64,000 nt of DNA, taken from Mycolicibacterium monacense. GTDB lineage: Bacteria > Actinomycetota > Actinomycetes > Mycobacteriales > Mycobacteriaceae. This document shows, piece after piece, positions 10,323-20,252 of this stretch. The notes beneath the pieces were generated by a model that saw nothing but the letters and a program-made list of their open reading frames with translations, was not told the DNA's origin and made no database searches. The translations under genes were made by a program, and so were the position numbers. Location: contig NZ_AP022617.1 of NCBI RefSeq assembly GCF_010731575.1, positions 1,612,001 through 1,676,000 of the forward strand, given 5' to 3'. Numbering within the stretch: the first letter of the stretch is position 1; every line of letters starts with the position of its first letter.

Positions 10323-10868
10323 TCAGACCCCCGGCGGAGCCGGTACAGCGTCCGCCGGTGGTGCGGCGGGATCCGCCGGAACCGGCGGTTGGGCGGGTGC
10401 GGCCGCCGGGGTGGCGACCGGCGCCTCACATGTCAGGGCGGCGTAGTCGGGGTCCTGCGGCAGGAACCGCGGCGCGACGAAATCGTCGGCCTGCGCGACG
10501 ATCTGGTCGTCGATGAGGATCTCGCAGTGCAGGTTCGCCGAATATGGCCACTGCACCGACACCTTCATCATGGCCACGTCCGACTCGGGCAGCACGGTGT
10601 TCACCTCGAACACACGCCCCGGCACCATGGTCGGGTTGGCCGTCTGCGTCTGGTCGCCTTCGGCGCTGTAGGTGATGGTGGCGCCGCGGGACACCCCGTC
10701 GATGCGGGCCCGGTAGACGATGTTGCGCAGCACCTGCGGGCTCTCCTGGGCGGCAGGTTGCGGCTGAACGTCCGGTTCGGCGAGTGCGACGGCGGGACTC
10801 AACTGGTAGCCACCTACGACGGTCATCACCACTGCGCCTGCGGTCAGTCCGCGCATGACGGAGTTCAT
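10323..10868 (-). CDS. secreted or membrane-anchored conserved protein with Pro/Ala-rich tail
   Basis: 181 residues, function not recognised. The N-terminus [20 protein letters not shown] is a signal peptide or anchor ending near VALAEPD. Residues ~45-148 look like a beta-sandwich, with alternating strands such as GATITYSAEGDQTQTANPT and VSVQWPYSANLHCEILIDD and a cysteine pair (LHCEI, LTCEA) that could form a disulfide. The pattern recalls MmpS-type accessory proteins, which is only an impression. The C-terminal ~30 residues are Pro/Ala. It lies 13 bases downstream of the DUF402 gene and converges on coaE. Confidence 0.7.
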   Translation of the reverse strand: MNSVMRGLTAGAVVMTVVGGYQLSPAVALAEPDVQPQPAAQESPQVLRNIVYRARIDGVSRGATITYSAEGDQTQTANPTMVPGRVFEVNTVLPESDVAMMKVSVQWPYSANLHCEILIDDQIVAQADDFVAPRFLPQDPDYAALTCEAPVATPAAAPAQPPVPADPAAPPADAVPAPPGV

Positions 10869-10881
10869 GTAGCGGACCTTA

Positions 10882-11319
10882 CTATGTTTGCCAGGTCAGA
10901 ACCATGCCGTTGCCGGCCAGCCAGCGGTGGAGGTCGTAGCCGTGGCGGGCGAGGCCATCGACGGTGCTCACGGCCGTCTGCACGGCCTCTTCGCCGACCT
11001 CCGGGGTGAGCAGGTTGTGCCGGACCGCGGTGAGCAGTTCGTCAACATCGCACAGTTCGGCCCCGATCCCGGAGCGCACCACCAGGTCGAGATAGTGATC
11101 CTCGGCCGTCCACCGGTGAGGGCCCGGGGTGTAGCTGCCGATATCGAGGTAGAAGTCCTGCTCCCGCTCGAAACCCGGGTTGAAGTGGAACACCGACGCC
11201 CTCAGGTTCAGCGACGGCAGCAGCCACGACTCGAGATAGTGGAACTGGGCGCGACCGGGCGTCGGTCGCGCCATGTAGAGCCCCCAGGGCTCCACCGAAT
11301 AGACGTCGACGGCCCGCAC
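10882..11319 (-). CDS. DUF402 domain protein (Rv1632c-like); true start unclear
   Basis: At least 145 residues of a DUF402 protein, a fold related to FomD/nucleoside-phosphate phosphatases: GLYMARPTPGRAQFHYLESW, then FYLDIG and DHYLDLVV, with acidic metal-binding positions. The first conventional start is GTG at 11317-11319, but the frame is open upstream to an in-frame TGA at 11389-11391 and the intervening 22 codons (HPPKHETFDLLACTNTDPKG) look like coding sequence. No ATG, GTG or TTG is present there; the only early candidates are ATC (11383-11385) or CTG (11353-11355). A TATGCT -10-like box on this strand (11391-11396) ends five bases before that ATC. Confidence 0.75.
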   Translation of the reverse strand: MRAVDVYSVEPWGLYMARPTPGRAQFHYLESWLLPSLNLRASVFHFNPGFEREQDFYLDIGSYTPGPHRWTAEDHYLDLVVRSGIGAELCDVDELLTAVRHNLLTPEVGEEAVQTAVSTVDGLARHGYDLHRWLAGNGMVLTWQT

Positions 11320-11413
11320 GATGCCCTTGGGGTCGGTGTTCGTGCAGGCGAGCAGGTCGAACGTCTCGTGTTTGGGTGGGTGGATACCTCAGCATAGAAC
11401 CGGGAACAAGAAC

Positions 11414-11436
11414 CTGTCGGTGGCTGGTTCTACCCT
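11414..11436 (+). promoter_or_regulatory. RecA-independent damage-inducible (PafBC-type) promoter of uvrB
   Basis: CTGTCGGTG (11414-11422), 8 bases, then TACCCT (11431-11436) match the mycobacterial RecA-independent DNA-damage promoter tTGTCRgtg-N8-TAnnnT in all but the first base. The uvrB ATG follows after six bases, so transcription should start on the A of the start codon and give a leaderless mRNA. Confidence 0.8.
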
Positions 11437-11442
11437 GGTGAA

Positions 11443-13602
<2,160 letters not shown>

Positions 13603-13646
13603 CACGTGGTTGACCTCAACCGCTGTTGAGCTCATAGCGTGGCGGT

Positions 13647-15044
13647 GTGACTGACACCTCGCGCGTCTCGGTGGGCACCTGGCGCGACCTGCTGGGCCCG
13701 GCTCACCTCGGTGCGTCGACGGTGCTGGCGGGCGGTGTCGCGCTGTATGCGACCAACGAGTTCCTCACCATCAGCCTGATGCCGAGCGCCGTCGCCGACA
13801 TCGGCGGTCAGCGGTTCTACGCCTGGGTGACGACGGTGTACCTGGTCGCCTCGGTGATCGCCGCGACGACCGTGCACCCGCTCCTGATGCGCCTGGGGCC
13901 GCGGCGGGCGTACTGGTCGGGTCTGAGCGTGTTCGCGGCCGGCAGCCTGGGCTGTGCACTCGCCCCGACGATGGAGTGGCTCCTCGTCGGCCGGACGGTG
14001 CAGGGTGCGGCCGGTGGCCTGCTCGCCGGACTCGGGTACGCCGTGATCAACACCGCGCTGCCGAGCCGGTTGTGGACGCGCGCATCGGCGTTGGTGTCCG
14101 CCATGTGGGGAGTCGGGACACTCGTCGGCCCCGCCGCGGGTGGGCTGTTCGCCCAGGTCGGCAGTTGGCGGTGGGCGTTCGGCGTGTTGGTCGGGCTCAC
14201 CGTCGCGATGGGGGTGCTGGTGCCGTTCGCGCTTCCGGACCGGGTCGATGGCACCGATGCCGAGCGGCCCCGCCTGCGAATCCCGCTGTGGTCGCTGCTG
14301 TTGCTGGGTGCGGCGGCGTTGATGGTCAGCATGGCCGGAATCCCGCACGATGTGCGGGCCACGGCCGGACTGCTCCTCGCCGGCGTCGCCATCGTGGTGG
14401 TGTTCGTGGTCGTGGACCGTCGCGCCACCGTTGCGGTGTTGCCGCCCAGCGCTTTCGGCCGTGGCCCCCTGAAGTGGATCTACGCGACGCTGGGCCTGCT
14501 GATGGCCGCGACGATGGTCGACATGTACGTTCCGTTGTTCGGGCAGCGTCTCGCCGGTATGGCGCCTGTCGTCGCAGGGTTCTTCGGCGCGGTGCTCTCC
14601 GTCGGCTGGACGGGCGGCGAGATCACGAGTGCCTCGCTGAGCCGCGCGCGGGTGATCGTGCGCACGGTCGCGTCTGCCCCGCTCGTCATGGCCGCCGGGC
14701 TGACTCTCGGCATGTTCGCGCTGCGCGACGAGATGTCGCCGGGCTGGGCTGCGCTGTGGGCGGTCGGGCTGCTCGTCACCGGTACCGGCATCGGGATCGC
14801 CTGGCCCCACCTGTCCGCATGGGCGATGAGTCGCGTCGACGATCCGGCCGAGGGGCCCGCGGCCGCCGCGGCGATCAACACGGTCCAACTCATCTGCGGA
14901 GCCTTCGGCGCCGGTCTGGCGGGTGTCGTCGTCAACCTCACCGACGCCGGCAACGCGACCGCGGCGCGTTGGCTGTTCGCCGCGTTCGCGGGATTCGTCG
15001 CCGTCGGCGTCCTCGCGTCCACCCGGAGCTGCCGAACCCGTTGA
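13647..15044 (+). CDS. MFS transporter (Rv1634-like drug efflux family)
   Basis: 465-residue major facilitator superfamily protein with about 12-14 hydrophobic segments. Helices 2-4 carry the motif-A region VHPLLMRLGPRRAYW and the motif-C-like segment SAMWGVGTLVGPAAGGLFAQ of the DHA2/EmrB drug:H+ antiporter branch. Position right after uvrB matches the multidrug efflux protein Rv1634 of M. tuberculosis. GTG at 13647 gives VTDTSRVSV; no strong Shine-Dalgarno. Substrate cannot be read from sequence. Confidence 0.88.
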   Translation: MTDTSRVSVGTWRDLLGPAHLGASTVLAGGVALYATNEFLTISLMPSAVADIGGQRFYAWVTTVYLVASVIAATTVHPLLMRLGPRRAYWSGLSVFAAGSLGCALAPTMEWLLVGRTVQGAAGGLLAGLGYAVINTALPSRLWTRASALVSAMWGVGTLVGPAAGGLFAQVGSWRWAFGVLVGLTVAMGVLVPFALPDRVDGTDAERPRLRIPLWSLLLLGAAALMVSMAGIPHDVRATAGLLLAGVAIVVVFVVVDRRATVAVLPPSAFGRGPLKWIYATLGLLMAATMVDMYVPLFGQRLAGMAPVVAGFFGAVLSVGWTGGEITSASLSRARVIVRTVASAPLVMAAGLTLGMFALRDEMSPGWAALWAVGLLVTGTGIGIAWPHLSAWAMSRVDDPAEGPAAAAAINTVQLICGAFGAGLAGVVVNLTDAGNATAARWLFAAFAGFVAVGVLASTRSCRTR

Positions 15045-15127
15045 GCCACAGGTCGTCACGGCGGTCGGAATCACGCTGAGCGAAAAGGTGGGCGCGATGA
15101 CGGTCGTGGGGCATCGTCAGTGGCGAC

Positions 15128-15198
15128 GCGGGTGTGGCTGAGTGGCTAGGCACCGGCCTGCAAAGCCGTTTACACGGGTTCGAATCCCGTCATCCGCT
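15128..15198 (+). tRNA. tRNA-Cys (GCA)
   Basis: Acceptor arms GCGGGTG (15128-15134) and CATCCGC (15191-15197) pair with one G-U; the T arm is ACGGG-TTCGAAT-CCCGT. The anticodon loop CTGCAAA holds GCA at 15160-15162. Discriminator base U at 15198 is the identity element for cysteine. CCA is not encoded. The length of 71 bases is right for a short variable loop. Confidence 0.93.
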
Positions 15199-15214
15199 CT
15201 GGTTCCCGGCCGGA

Positions 15215-15574
15215 CTACCGGCAGCAGTTCGGGTCGAGGACTGCGCACAGCGCGAGTAGTGACTCCCGCCGAGGTCGGTGGTAGACATTCATACCGCGGC
15301 GTTCCGACTGGATCAGCCCGGCTCGGCGCAATTGCGAAAGATGATGGCTGACAGTCGATTCCGCAAGGTCAACGGCTGTCGCGAGGTCACGGCTGCATTC
15401 CTCGCCGTCGGAGGAGCTGAACAACAGCGACACCAGCTTCACCCGCACGGGATCGGCCAGCGCCTTGAGCCTCAAGGCGATCTCGAGGGCCGCTTCGTCG
15501 CCGATGGGGCCGGCCGCGACCGGCGAGCAGCAGACCGGTGCGGAGATGTCCACGACGGGCAAGGTCTTCGGCAT
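15215..15574 (-). CDS. ArsR family metal/metalloid-responsive repressor
   Basis: 119-residue ArsR/SmtB winged-helix repressor. RLKALADPVRVKLVSLLFSS opens the DNA-binding domain and DLAESTVSHHLSQLRRAGLI is the recognition helix. Cysteine pairs near both ends (VCCSPV at ~14 and DPNCC at the C-terminus), plus EECSRDLA at the canonical alpha-3 position, suggest thiol ligation of As(III)/Sb(III) or Cd/Pb. The start ATG (15572-15574) gives MPKTLPVVDIS. Divergent from a CadI/ArsI-like gene with a shared ~100-base promoter region, the usual arrangement for self-regulated metal response genes. Confidence 0.9.
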   Translation of the reverse strand: MPKTLPVVDISAPVCCSPVAAGPIGDEAALEIALRLKALADPVRVKLVSLLFSSSDGEECSRDLATAVDLAESTVSHHLSQLRRAGLIQSERRGMNVYHRPRRESLLALCAVLDPNCCR

Positions 15575-15596
15575 GCACACATTCTGCCACACCTTG

Positions 15597-15625
15597 TTGA
15601 CATACATCGAAAAGCGGGTGATTCT
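15597..15625 (+). promoter_or_regulatory. putative cadI promoter/ArsR control region
   Basis: TTGACA (15597-15602) and GATTCT (15620-15625) are spaced by 17 bases. The arsR start is only 22 bases to the left, so an ArsR dimer bound here could control both genes. No clean 12-2-12 palindrome is visible, so the operator itself is uncertain. Confidence 0.45.
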
Positions 15626-15673
15626 GGAGGCGTCAGATGTTCGACATAAGTCACATAGGTTCTGGAGGTCGCC

Positions 15674-16135
15674 ATGTCCCGCGCACAACTCGCTCTCAAC
15701 GTCGATGACCTCGACGAGGCCGTCGCCTTCTACTCGAAACTGTTCGACACCGCGCCGGCGAAGGTGAAGCCGGGCTACGCGAACTTCGCGGTCGCCAACC
15801 CGCCGCTGAAGCTGGTCCTGATCGAGAACCCCGGGCGCGGAGGCACCCTGAATCACCTCGGCGTCGAGGTCGAGGACAGTCAGACGGTCCACGCCGAGAT
15901 CGCCCGCCTCGCCGGCGAGGGGCTGTTCACCGAAGAGGAGATCGGCACCACCTGTTGTTTCGCCACACAGGACAAGGTTTGGGTGACGGGGCCGGCGGGG
16001 GAGAAGTGGGAGGTGTACACGGTGCTGTCCGATTCGGAGACGTTCGGTAGCAACTCGCCGGCGCTCGCCGAGGACGGTGAAGCCGTCGTCTGTTGCAGCA
16101 ACAACGCCGGTACCGCCAGCAGTACGGCTTCGTGA
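15674..16135 (+). CDS. cadI: ArsI/CadI family vicinal-oxygen-chelate protein
   Basis: 153-residue glyoxalase-fold protein of the ArsI/CadI group. LALNVDDLDEAVAFYSKLF is the first betaalphabeta unit; LNHLGVEVEDS supplies a metal-binding His, and WEVYTVLSDS the Glu. The adjacent cysteines in GTTCCFATQDK are the pair that binds trivalent arsenic in ArsI C-As lyase, which demethylates organoarsenicals; M. tuberculosis CadI is cadmium-induced. A second CC lies near the C-terminus (VVCCSNN). GGAGG (15664-15668) is 5 bases before the ATG. No arsenite pump or arsenate reductase is adjacent. ArsI versus CadI activity is unresolved. Confidence 0.85.
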   Translation: MSRAQLALNVDDLDEAVAFYSKLFDTAPAKVKPGYANFAVANPPLKLVLIENPGRGGTLNHLGVEVEDSQTVHAEIARLAGEGLFTEEEIGTTCCFATQDKVWVTGPAGEKWEVYTVLSDSETFGSNSPALAEDGEAVVCCSNNAGTASSTAS

Positions 16136-16262
16136 CGCCGTAGGTGGCTGAGCAACTGAAGCGGTCAACCCGCTGACTCCAGGGGATTCGGCGCACGAAA
16201 AGCGGCGTTCGCCCTCGGGCGCCGAGTCGCGCACCTAGAGTCGGAAAGCCCGTGTCAGCGAA

Positions 16263-17090
16263 ATGATCGGGCCCGACGAATGGGGCTGTCCTGTGAGTTT
16301 GTGGTTGGTCAGCCACCTGCCGTCGTGGCTTCTGTTGCTCGTGCTGATAACGGTCACGAGTGGCACGGCGGTTGCCGTCCAGGCGATTGTCCGCCGCCGG
16401 TTCGCAACTCACCTCAGAAGCGACGAGCACAACGACGTGACGAAGTTCGCCTTCGGGGTCATCGGCTTCGTCTTCGCCTTCTTCATCGGATTCGTGGTGT
16501 CGGCGACCTGGGGTCAGATCAACAGCGCCGACGGCAGGGCGCGCGCCGAAGGGGCGGCAGGCGCTCAGCTCGCCAGAGACCTCCAGGTGTTCGACGAGCC
16601 TGACCGAGACCGGATCCGGCAGAGCCTGTTGGCCTACCATCAGGCCGCGATAACCGAGTGGAACGAAGCCACCGAGGGCAGGTCGTTGCCCGCGGCCGAC
16701 GATGCGCTCAACCGCGTCTATCTCGCATACGAGCAGGTCGAGGCGCGCACCGATGCGCAGAAGGCGCTGCTGTCCGCCTCATTCTCCAACCTCAGCGACA
16801 TGAACAAGGCTCGCTCCGAGCGTGTGCTCCAAGCCCGCACCGACACCGGTCCGCCGTGGTCGCTGTGGGCCGTCATCTTGCTCACGAGCAGTCTGCTCCT
16901 GGGCTGCGCGATCATCTACGGCGTCGAGAGTGCGGCCTCGCACTACACGATGGTTGCCATTTTGGGTGTGCTCGTCGGGGCGCAGTTGTTCTTGGTGTTG
17001 GAGCTGTCGCATCCATTCGTCGGCGAGGTCGCGACGTCCTCCGAGCCGCTGAAACAGGTGGTCCGCGTCCTTCAGTCCAATCCCGGCTAG
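16263..17090 (+). CDS. DUF4239 (bestrophin-like domain) membrane protein
   Basis: 275 residues. Two hydrophobic segments lie near the N-terminus (LPSWLLLLVLITVTSGTAVA and FAFGVIGFVFAFFIGFVVSA) and two near the C-terminus (WAVILLTSSLLLGCAIIYG and MVAILGVLVGAQLFLVLELS), around a soluble helical middle of ~120 residues. This is the DUF4239 layout; the [18 protein letters not shown] stretch after the second helix is conserved in that family. Role unknown, possibly ion conductance by analogy with bestrophins. Start could be ATG 16263 or GTG 16293 nearby. TAGAGT (16236-16241) is a possible -10. Confidence 0.75.
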   Translation: MIGPDEWGCPVSLWLVSHLPSWLLLLVLITVTSGTAVAVQAIVRRRFATHLRSDEHNDVTKFAFGVIGFVFAFFIGFVVSATWGQINSADGRARAEGAAGAQLARDLQVFDEPDRDRIRQSLLAYHQAAITEWNEATEGRSLPAADDALNRVYLAYEQVEARTDAQKALLSASFSNLSDMNKARSERVLQARTDTGPPWSLWAVILLTSSLLLGCAIIYGVESAASHYTMVAILGVLVGAQLFLVLELSHPFVGEVATSSEPLKQVVRVLQSNPG

Positions 17091-17351
17091 ATAGCTGTGG
17101 CCCGCGTGTCGGGCGCATCACCGCATGTGGGTGTGCATTCGGCCATCTGTGTGTCGAGTCGGCGCGCCTCGTTGCTTTTGCGAAGAAGATGCCCTGGTCA
17201 ACTGCGCTGAGCCGCGTCCGGTAACCGAAGCACTTCTCATTCGCAACAGTTCTATAAACGCCAGAATTGTCGCAACGGCCAATTCGCGGAACCGGCATAC
17301 GTTCCCCCCGACGCAAGCGTCAGTAGGAAGCGCACAGAGAACTGAGGGAAC

Positions 17352-20192
17352 ATGTCGCGGACCACGAACCGATTGGGCTTCACCGCCCTCGCTACCGCAG
17401 GGGCCTGCTGGATCGTTCAGCTGTTCAACCCTGCGACTGCGATCGCTGACCCCGGGGCAGTGAGCCCCGGCGTTCCGTGCGTGAACATCATGCAGCAGCT
17501 GCTCACCGTTCCGGGGCGGCTGCCCCAGACGCTGCCGGGAGCGAACTCCGCTCTGACCAACACCGCGCCGCCGTCGGGTCCGATCCCGCCGGCCGGGTCG
17601 ACCAACGGAATCGCCTCTGCGACACCGCCGTCGGTGGGAATTCCACCGGCCGGCTCGCTCAACGGCACCGCCTCTGCGACCCCGCCGTCGGTGGCCATCC
17701 CCCCCGCCGGCTCGCTCAACGGCACCGCCGCCGCGACCCCTCCTCGGCCGCCCGTTCCCAGTGCGCCCGTGACGTCGTCCTCGCAGAGCGTCACTCCGCC
17801 CTCCGGCCCGCTTCCGCCGACCGCCCGTGTCGACACGGCCAGCGGCGCGACACCGCCGGCACCCGGCGCGCCGGGCGTGCCCGCGGCGGGCGCCGGTGGC
17901 GGCGCGGTTCCTCCGGCCCCTGCTGCGCCGGGTGCGCCGGTGGGCGCTTCGGGTGGAGTCGGCGCACCGGCCGCTCCGCCTGCCGTGCCTGCCGGTGTCG
18001 TCGACTCGTCGAGCGGTGTGACGCCGCCTGCGCCCGCAGCCCCGCCGGCCGGCGTCGTTCAGCCTGCGGCCGGTGCGGTACCGCCCGCGCCGCGCGCGGT
18101 GGGTGCCCCGGCTGGTGGTTCGGGCGGAGCGGGAGCTCCTGCTGCGCCTCCGGCTCCGCCTGCGGCTGTGGTTGAGCCCGCCGCCGGTGCGACGCCGCCT
18201 GCTCCTCCGGCCCCGCCCGCGGCGGTGGTCGAGCCGGCCGCCGGTGCGACGCCGCCTGCTCCGCCGGCCCCGCCTGCGGCAGTGGTTGAGCCGGCTTCGG
18301 GAGTGACTCCGCCTGCGCCTCCGGCGCCGGGTGGTCCGGCGGGTGGTTCGGGTGGTGCGGTGACGCCTCCGGGTCCGCCGGCTCCGCCTGCGGCGGTGGT
18401 TGAGCCGGCCGCCGGTGCGACGCCTCCGGGTCCGCCGGCCCCGCCTGCGGCGGTGGTTGAGCCGGCTTCGGGAGTGACTCCGCCTGCGCCTCCGGCTCCG
18501 GGTGGTCCGTCCGTGAGTTCGGTGGAGAACGTGTCGCCTCCGGGTCCGCCGGCTCCGCCTGCGGCCATCGTGGATTCCGCGAGTGGTGCGACGCCGCCTG
18601 CGCCTCCGGCTCCGGGTGGTCCGTCCGTGAGTTCGGTGGAGAACGTGTCGCCGCCGGCTCCGCCGGCTCCGGGTGGTGGTTCGTCGAGCACGGTGGAGCG
18701 GTTCTCGCCGCCGGCCCCGCCTGCACCAGCTGTACCGGCTGCCAATTCCGTTGAGGCCGTTACGCCTCCGGCTCCTCCGGCCCCGGGTGGTCCGTCCGTG
18801 AGTTCGGTGGAGAACGTGTCGCCGCCGGCTCCGCCGGCTCCGGGTGGTGGTTCGTCAAGCACGGTGGAGCGGTTCTCGCCGCCGGCCCCGCCTGCACCAG
18901 CCGTACCGGCTGCCAATTCTGTTGAGGCCGTGACGCCTCCGGCGCCTCCCGCGCCGCCTGCTGCGGTGGTGGAACCTGCTGGCGCGGTGACGCCTCCGGC
19001 GCCTCCTGCGCCGCCTGCTGCGGTGGTGGAGCCTGCTGGTGCGGTGACGCCTCCGGCGCCTCCTGCGCCGCCTGCTGCGGTGGTGGAGCCTGCTGGTGCG
19101 GTGACGCCTCCGGCGCCTCCTGCGCCGCCTGCTGCGGTGGTGGAGCCTGCTGGTGCGGTGACGCCTCCGGCTCCTCCTGCGCCGCCTGCTGCGGTGGTGG
19201 AGCCTGCTGGTGCGGTGACGCCTCCGGCTCCTCCTGCGCCGCCTGCTGCGGTGGTGGAGCCTGCTGCGGGTGCTGTGCCTCCGGCTCCGGCTGGTCCTCC
19301 GGCGGGTGTGGTTGAGCCTGCTGCGGGTGCTGTGCCTCCGGCTCCGGCTGGTCCTCCGGCGGGTGTGGTTGAGCCTGCTGCAGGTGCTGCGCCTGCCGCT
19401 CCGGCTGGTCCCGGCGCACCGGGTGGTGGCTCCGGTGGAGCGGGCGCCCCGCCTGCACCGCCCGCGCCACCGGCCGCCGCGGTCCAGCCCGCCGCCGCTG
19501 CAGTGCCTCCGGCTCCGCCTGCGCCGCCTGCTGCGGTGGTGCAACCCGCCGCCGGGGTCGCTCCGCCTGCACCTCCGGCCCCGCCGGCTGCCGTGGTTCA
19601 GCCTGCTGCCGCTGTTGCGCCGCCTGCGCCGCCTGCACCGCCAGCCGCGGTGGTGGAACCGGCTGCCGCCGTCGCCCCGCCGGCGCCTCCGGCTCCGGGT
19701 GTCCCGGCAGCCAGTTCGGTGCCCGCCGTGACGCCGCCCGCTCCGCCCGCGCCTCCTGGCGGTGGTTCGGCCACGGTGAACGTGGGCACGCCGCCGGCCC
19801 CTCCGGCACCGCCGGCAGGTGGTTCGACTGCGGTGAACATCCCGACGCCTCCGTACCCCGCCGCGCCCGGTGCGTCGGCCAGTGGTTCGGGCGTTACGCC
19901 TCCCGGGGTGTTCCCGCCGCTCGAGGGTGCAGCAGCGGTGTTCGACCGGCTGCTGCCGGGGGCTCCGACGCCCGGTGCGCCGGGTGCCGCGGCCAACGGT
20001 CCGTGGGACTTCATCCCGACGATCCAGGTTCCGCAGATCCCGGGTCTGCCGGTTCCGCTGCCCACGGAGATCGGGCCGCCCAGTGACGGCATCTGCGCCG
20101 GAACCGGTGGGCTGTGGTCGGCAAGCGCCGCTCCCGGGGCCACGCCGGCCACGGCGCCGGCCAGCCCGGTGTCGGACCGTCGCGATTGGTGA
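17352..20192 (+). CDS. secreted Pro/Ala-rich protein with 19-residue tandem repeats
   Basis: 946 residues, family not recognised. Residues 1-32 are a signal peptide (R3/R7, hydrophobic core, cleavage AIA|DPG). A short N-terminal region (33-~60) contains C43. Residues ~60-860 are nearly all Pro, Ala, Val, Gly and Ser in repeats built on PPAPPAPPAAVVEPAGAVT (19 residues, 57 bases); variants carry SSVENVS, SSTVERFS or AANSVEAV at the hinge. The C-terminal ~85 residues are non-repetitive (VFDRLLPGAPT, WDFIPTIQVPQIPGLP) with C915. Those are the only cysteines of the mature chain. The composition predicts an extended, stiff, cell-wall-spanning rod. A perfect hairpin follows, and a sensor kinase gene converges from the other side. 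Confidence 0.85.
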   Translation: MSRTTNRLGFTALATAGACWIVQLFNPATAIADPGAVSPGVPCVNIMQQLLTVPGRLPQTLPGANSALTNTAPPSGPIPPAGSTNGIASATPPSVGIPPAGSLNGTASATPPSVAIPPAGSLNGTAAATPPRPPVPSAPVTSSSQSVTPPSGPLPPTARVDTASGATPPAPGAPGVPAAGAGGGAVPPAPAAPGAPVGASGGVGAPAAPPAVPAGVVDSSSGVTPPAPAAPPAGVVQPAAGAVPPAPRAVGAPAGGSGGAGAPAAPPAPPAAVVEPAAGATPPAPPAPPAAVVEPAAGATPPAPPAPPAAVVEPASGVTPPAPPAPGGPAGGSGGAVTPPGPPAPPAAVVEPAAGATPPGPPAPPAAVVEPASGVTPPAPPAPGGPSVSSVENVSPPGPPAPPAAIVDSASGATPPAPPAPGGPSVSSVENVSPPAPPAPGGGSSSTVERFSPPAPPAPAVPAANSVEAVTPPAPPAPGGPSVSSVENVSPPAPPAPGGGSSSTVERFSPPAPPAPAVPAANSVEAVTPPAPPAPPAAVVEPAGAVTPPAPPAPPAAVVEPAGAVTPPAPPAPPAAVVEPAGAVTPPAPPAPPAAVVEPAGAVTPPAPPAPPAAVVEPAGAVTPPAPPAPPAAVVEPAAGAVPPAPAGPPAGVVEPAAGAVPPAPAGPPAGVVEPAAGAAPAAPAGPGAPGGGSGGAGAPPAPPAPPAAAVQPAAAAVPPAPPAPPAAVVQPAAGVAPPAPPAPPAAVVQPAAAVAPPAPPAPPAAVVEPAAAVAPPAPPAPGVPAASSVPAVTPPAPPAPPGGGSATVNVGTPPAPPAPPAGGSTAVNIPTPPYPAAPGASASGSGVTPPGVFPPLEGAAAVFDRLLPGAPTPGAPGAAANGPWDFIPTIQVPQIPGLPVPLPTEIGPPSDGICAGTGGLWSASAAPGATPATAPASPVSDRRDW
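18621..18962 (+). repeat. 171-bp near-identical tandem duplication (3 x 57 bp)
   Basis: Segments starting at 18621 and 18792 both begin ccgtccgtgagttcggtgga. By eye they differ at four positions over about 147 bases before diverging. The same opening also occurs at 18507, 114 bases (2 x 57) earlier. A higher-order duplication therefore sits on the 57-bp grid of the Pro-rich gene. Confidence 0.85.
18930..19271 (+). repeat. six tandem 57-bp units inside the Pro-rich gene
   Basis: Units begin gtgacgcctccggc at 18930, 18987, 19044, 19101, 19158 and 19215. Each encodes TPPAPPAPPAAVVEPAGAV or a close variant. Neighbouring units are almost identical at the nucleotide level, so copy number is expected to vary between strains and short-read assembly here is at risk of collapse. 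Confidence 0.9.
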
Positions 20193-20218
20193 CTCTGCCC
20201 TAGGGAGAACGCAGTGAT

Positions 20219-20246
20219 CGGGCCCGGCGTGCTCACGCCGGGCCCG
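20219..20246. terminator. bidirectional hairpin terminator
   Basis: CGGGCCCGGCGT (20219-20230) pairs with ACGCCGGGCCCG (20235-20246), a perfect 12-bp stem with a 4-base loop GCTC. It lies between the convergent Pro-rich gene and histidine kinase gene, so it can end both transcripts. Confidence 0.8.
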
Positions 20247-20252
20247 ACGCGT

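Noticed and set aside
11357..11362. TCGAAC upstream of uvrB as a LexA (SOS) box
   Set aside because: The second half GTTCGA is missing at the required 4-base spacing; the PafBC-type motif explains the promoter better.
15128..15198. tRNA-Cys as an att site of an integrated element
   Set aside because: No integrase, no second copy of the tRNA 3' end and no phage or plasmid genes were seen; kept only as a weak synteny observation.
18930..19271. 57-bp repeats as a CRISPR array
   Set aside because: The repeats are directly adjacent with no unique spacers, keep one open reading frame, and have no cas genes nearby.
17791..19809. Long minus-strand reading frames with Gly-Gly-Ala repeats, resembling PE_PGRS proteins
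   Set aside because: They are the exact complement of the Pro/Ala repeat (CCN-GCN read backwards gives GGN/GCN). They lack starts with ribosome sites, a PE domain and a signal peptide; the plus-strand frame has all expected elements.
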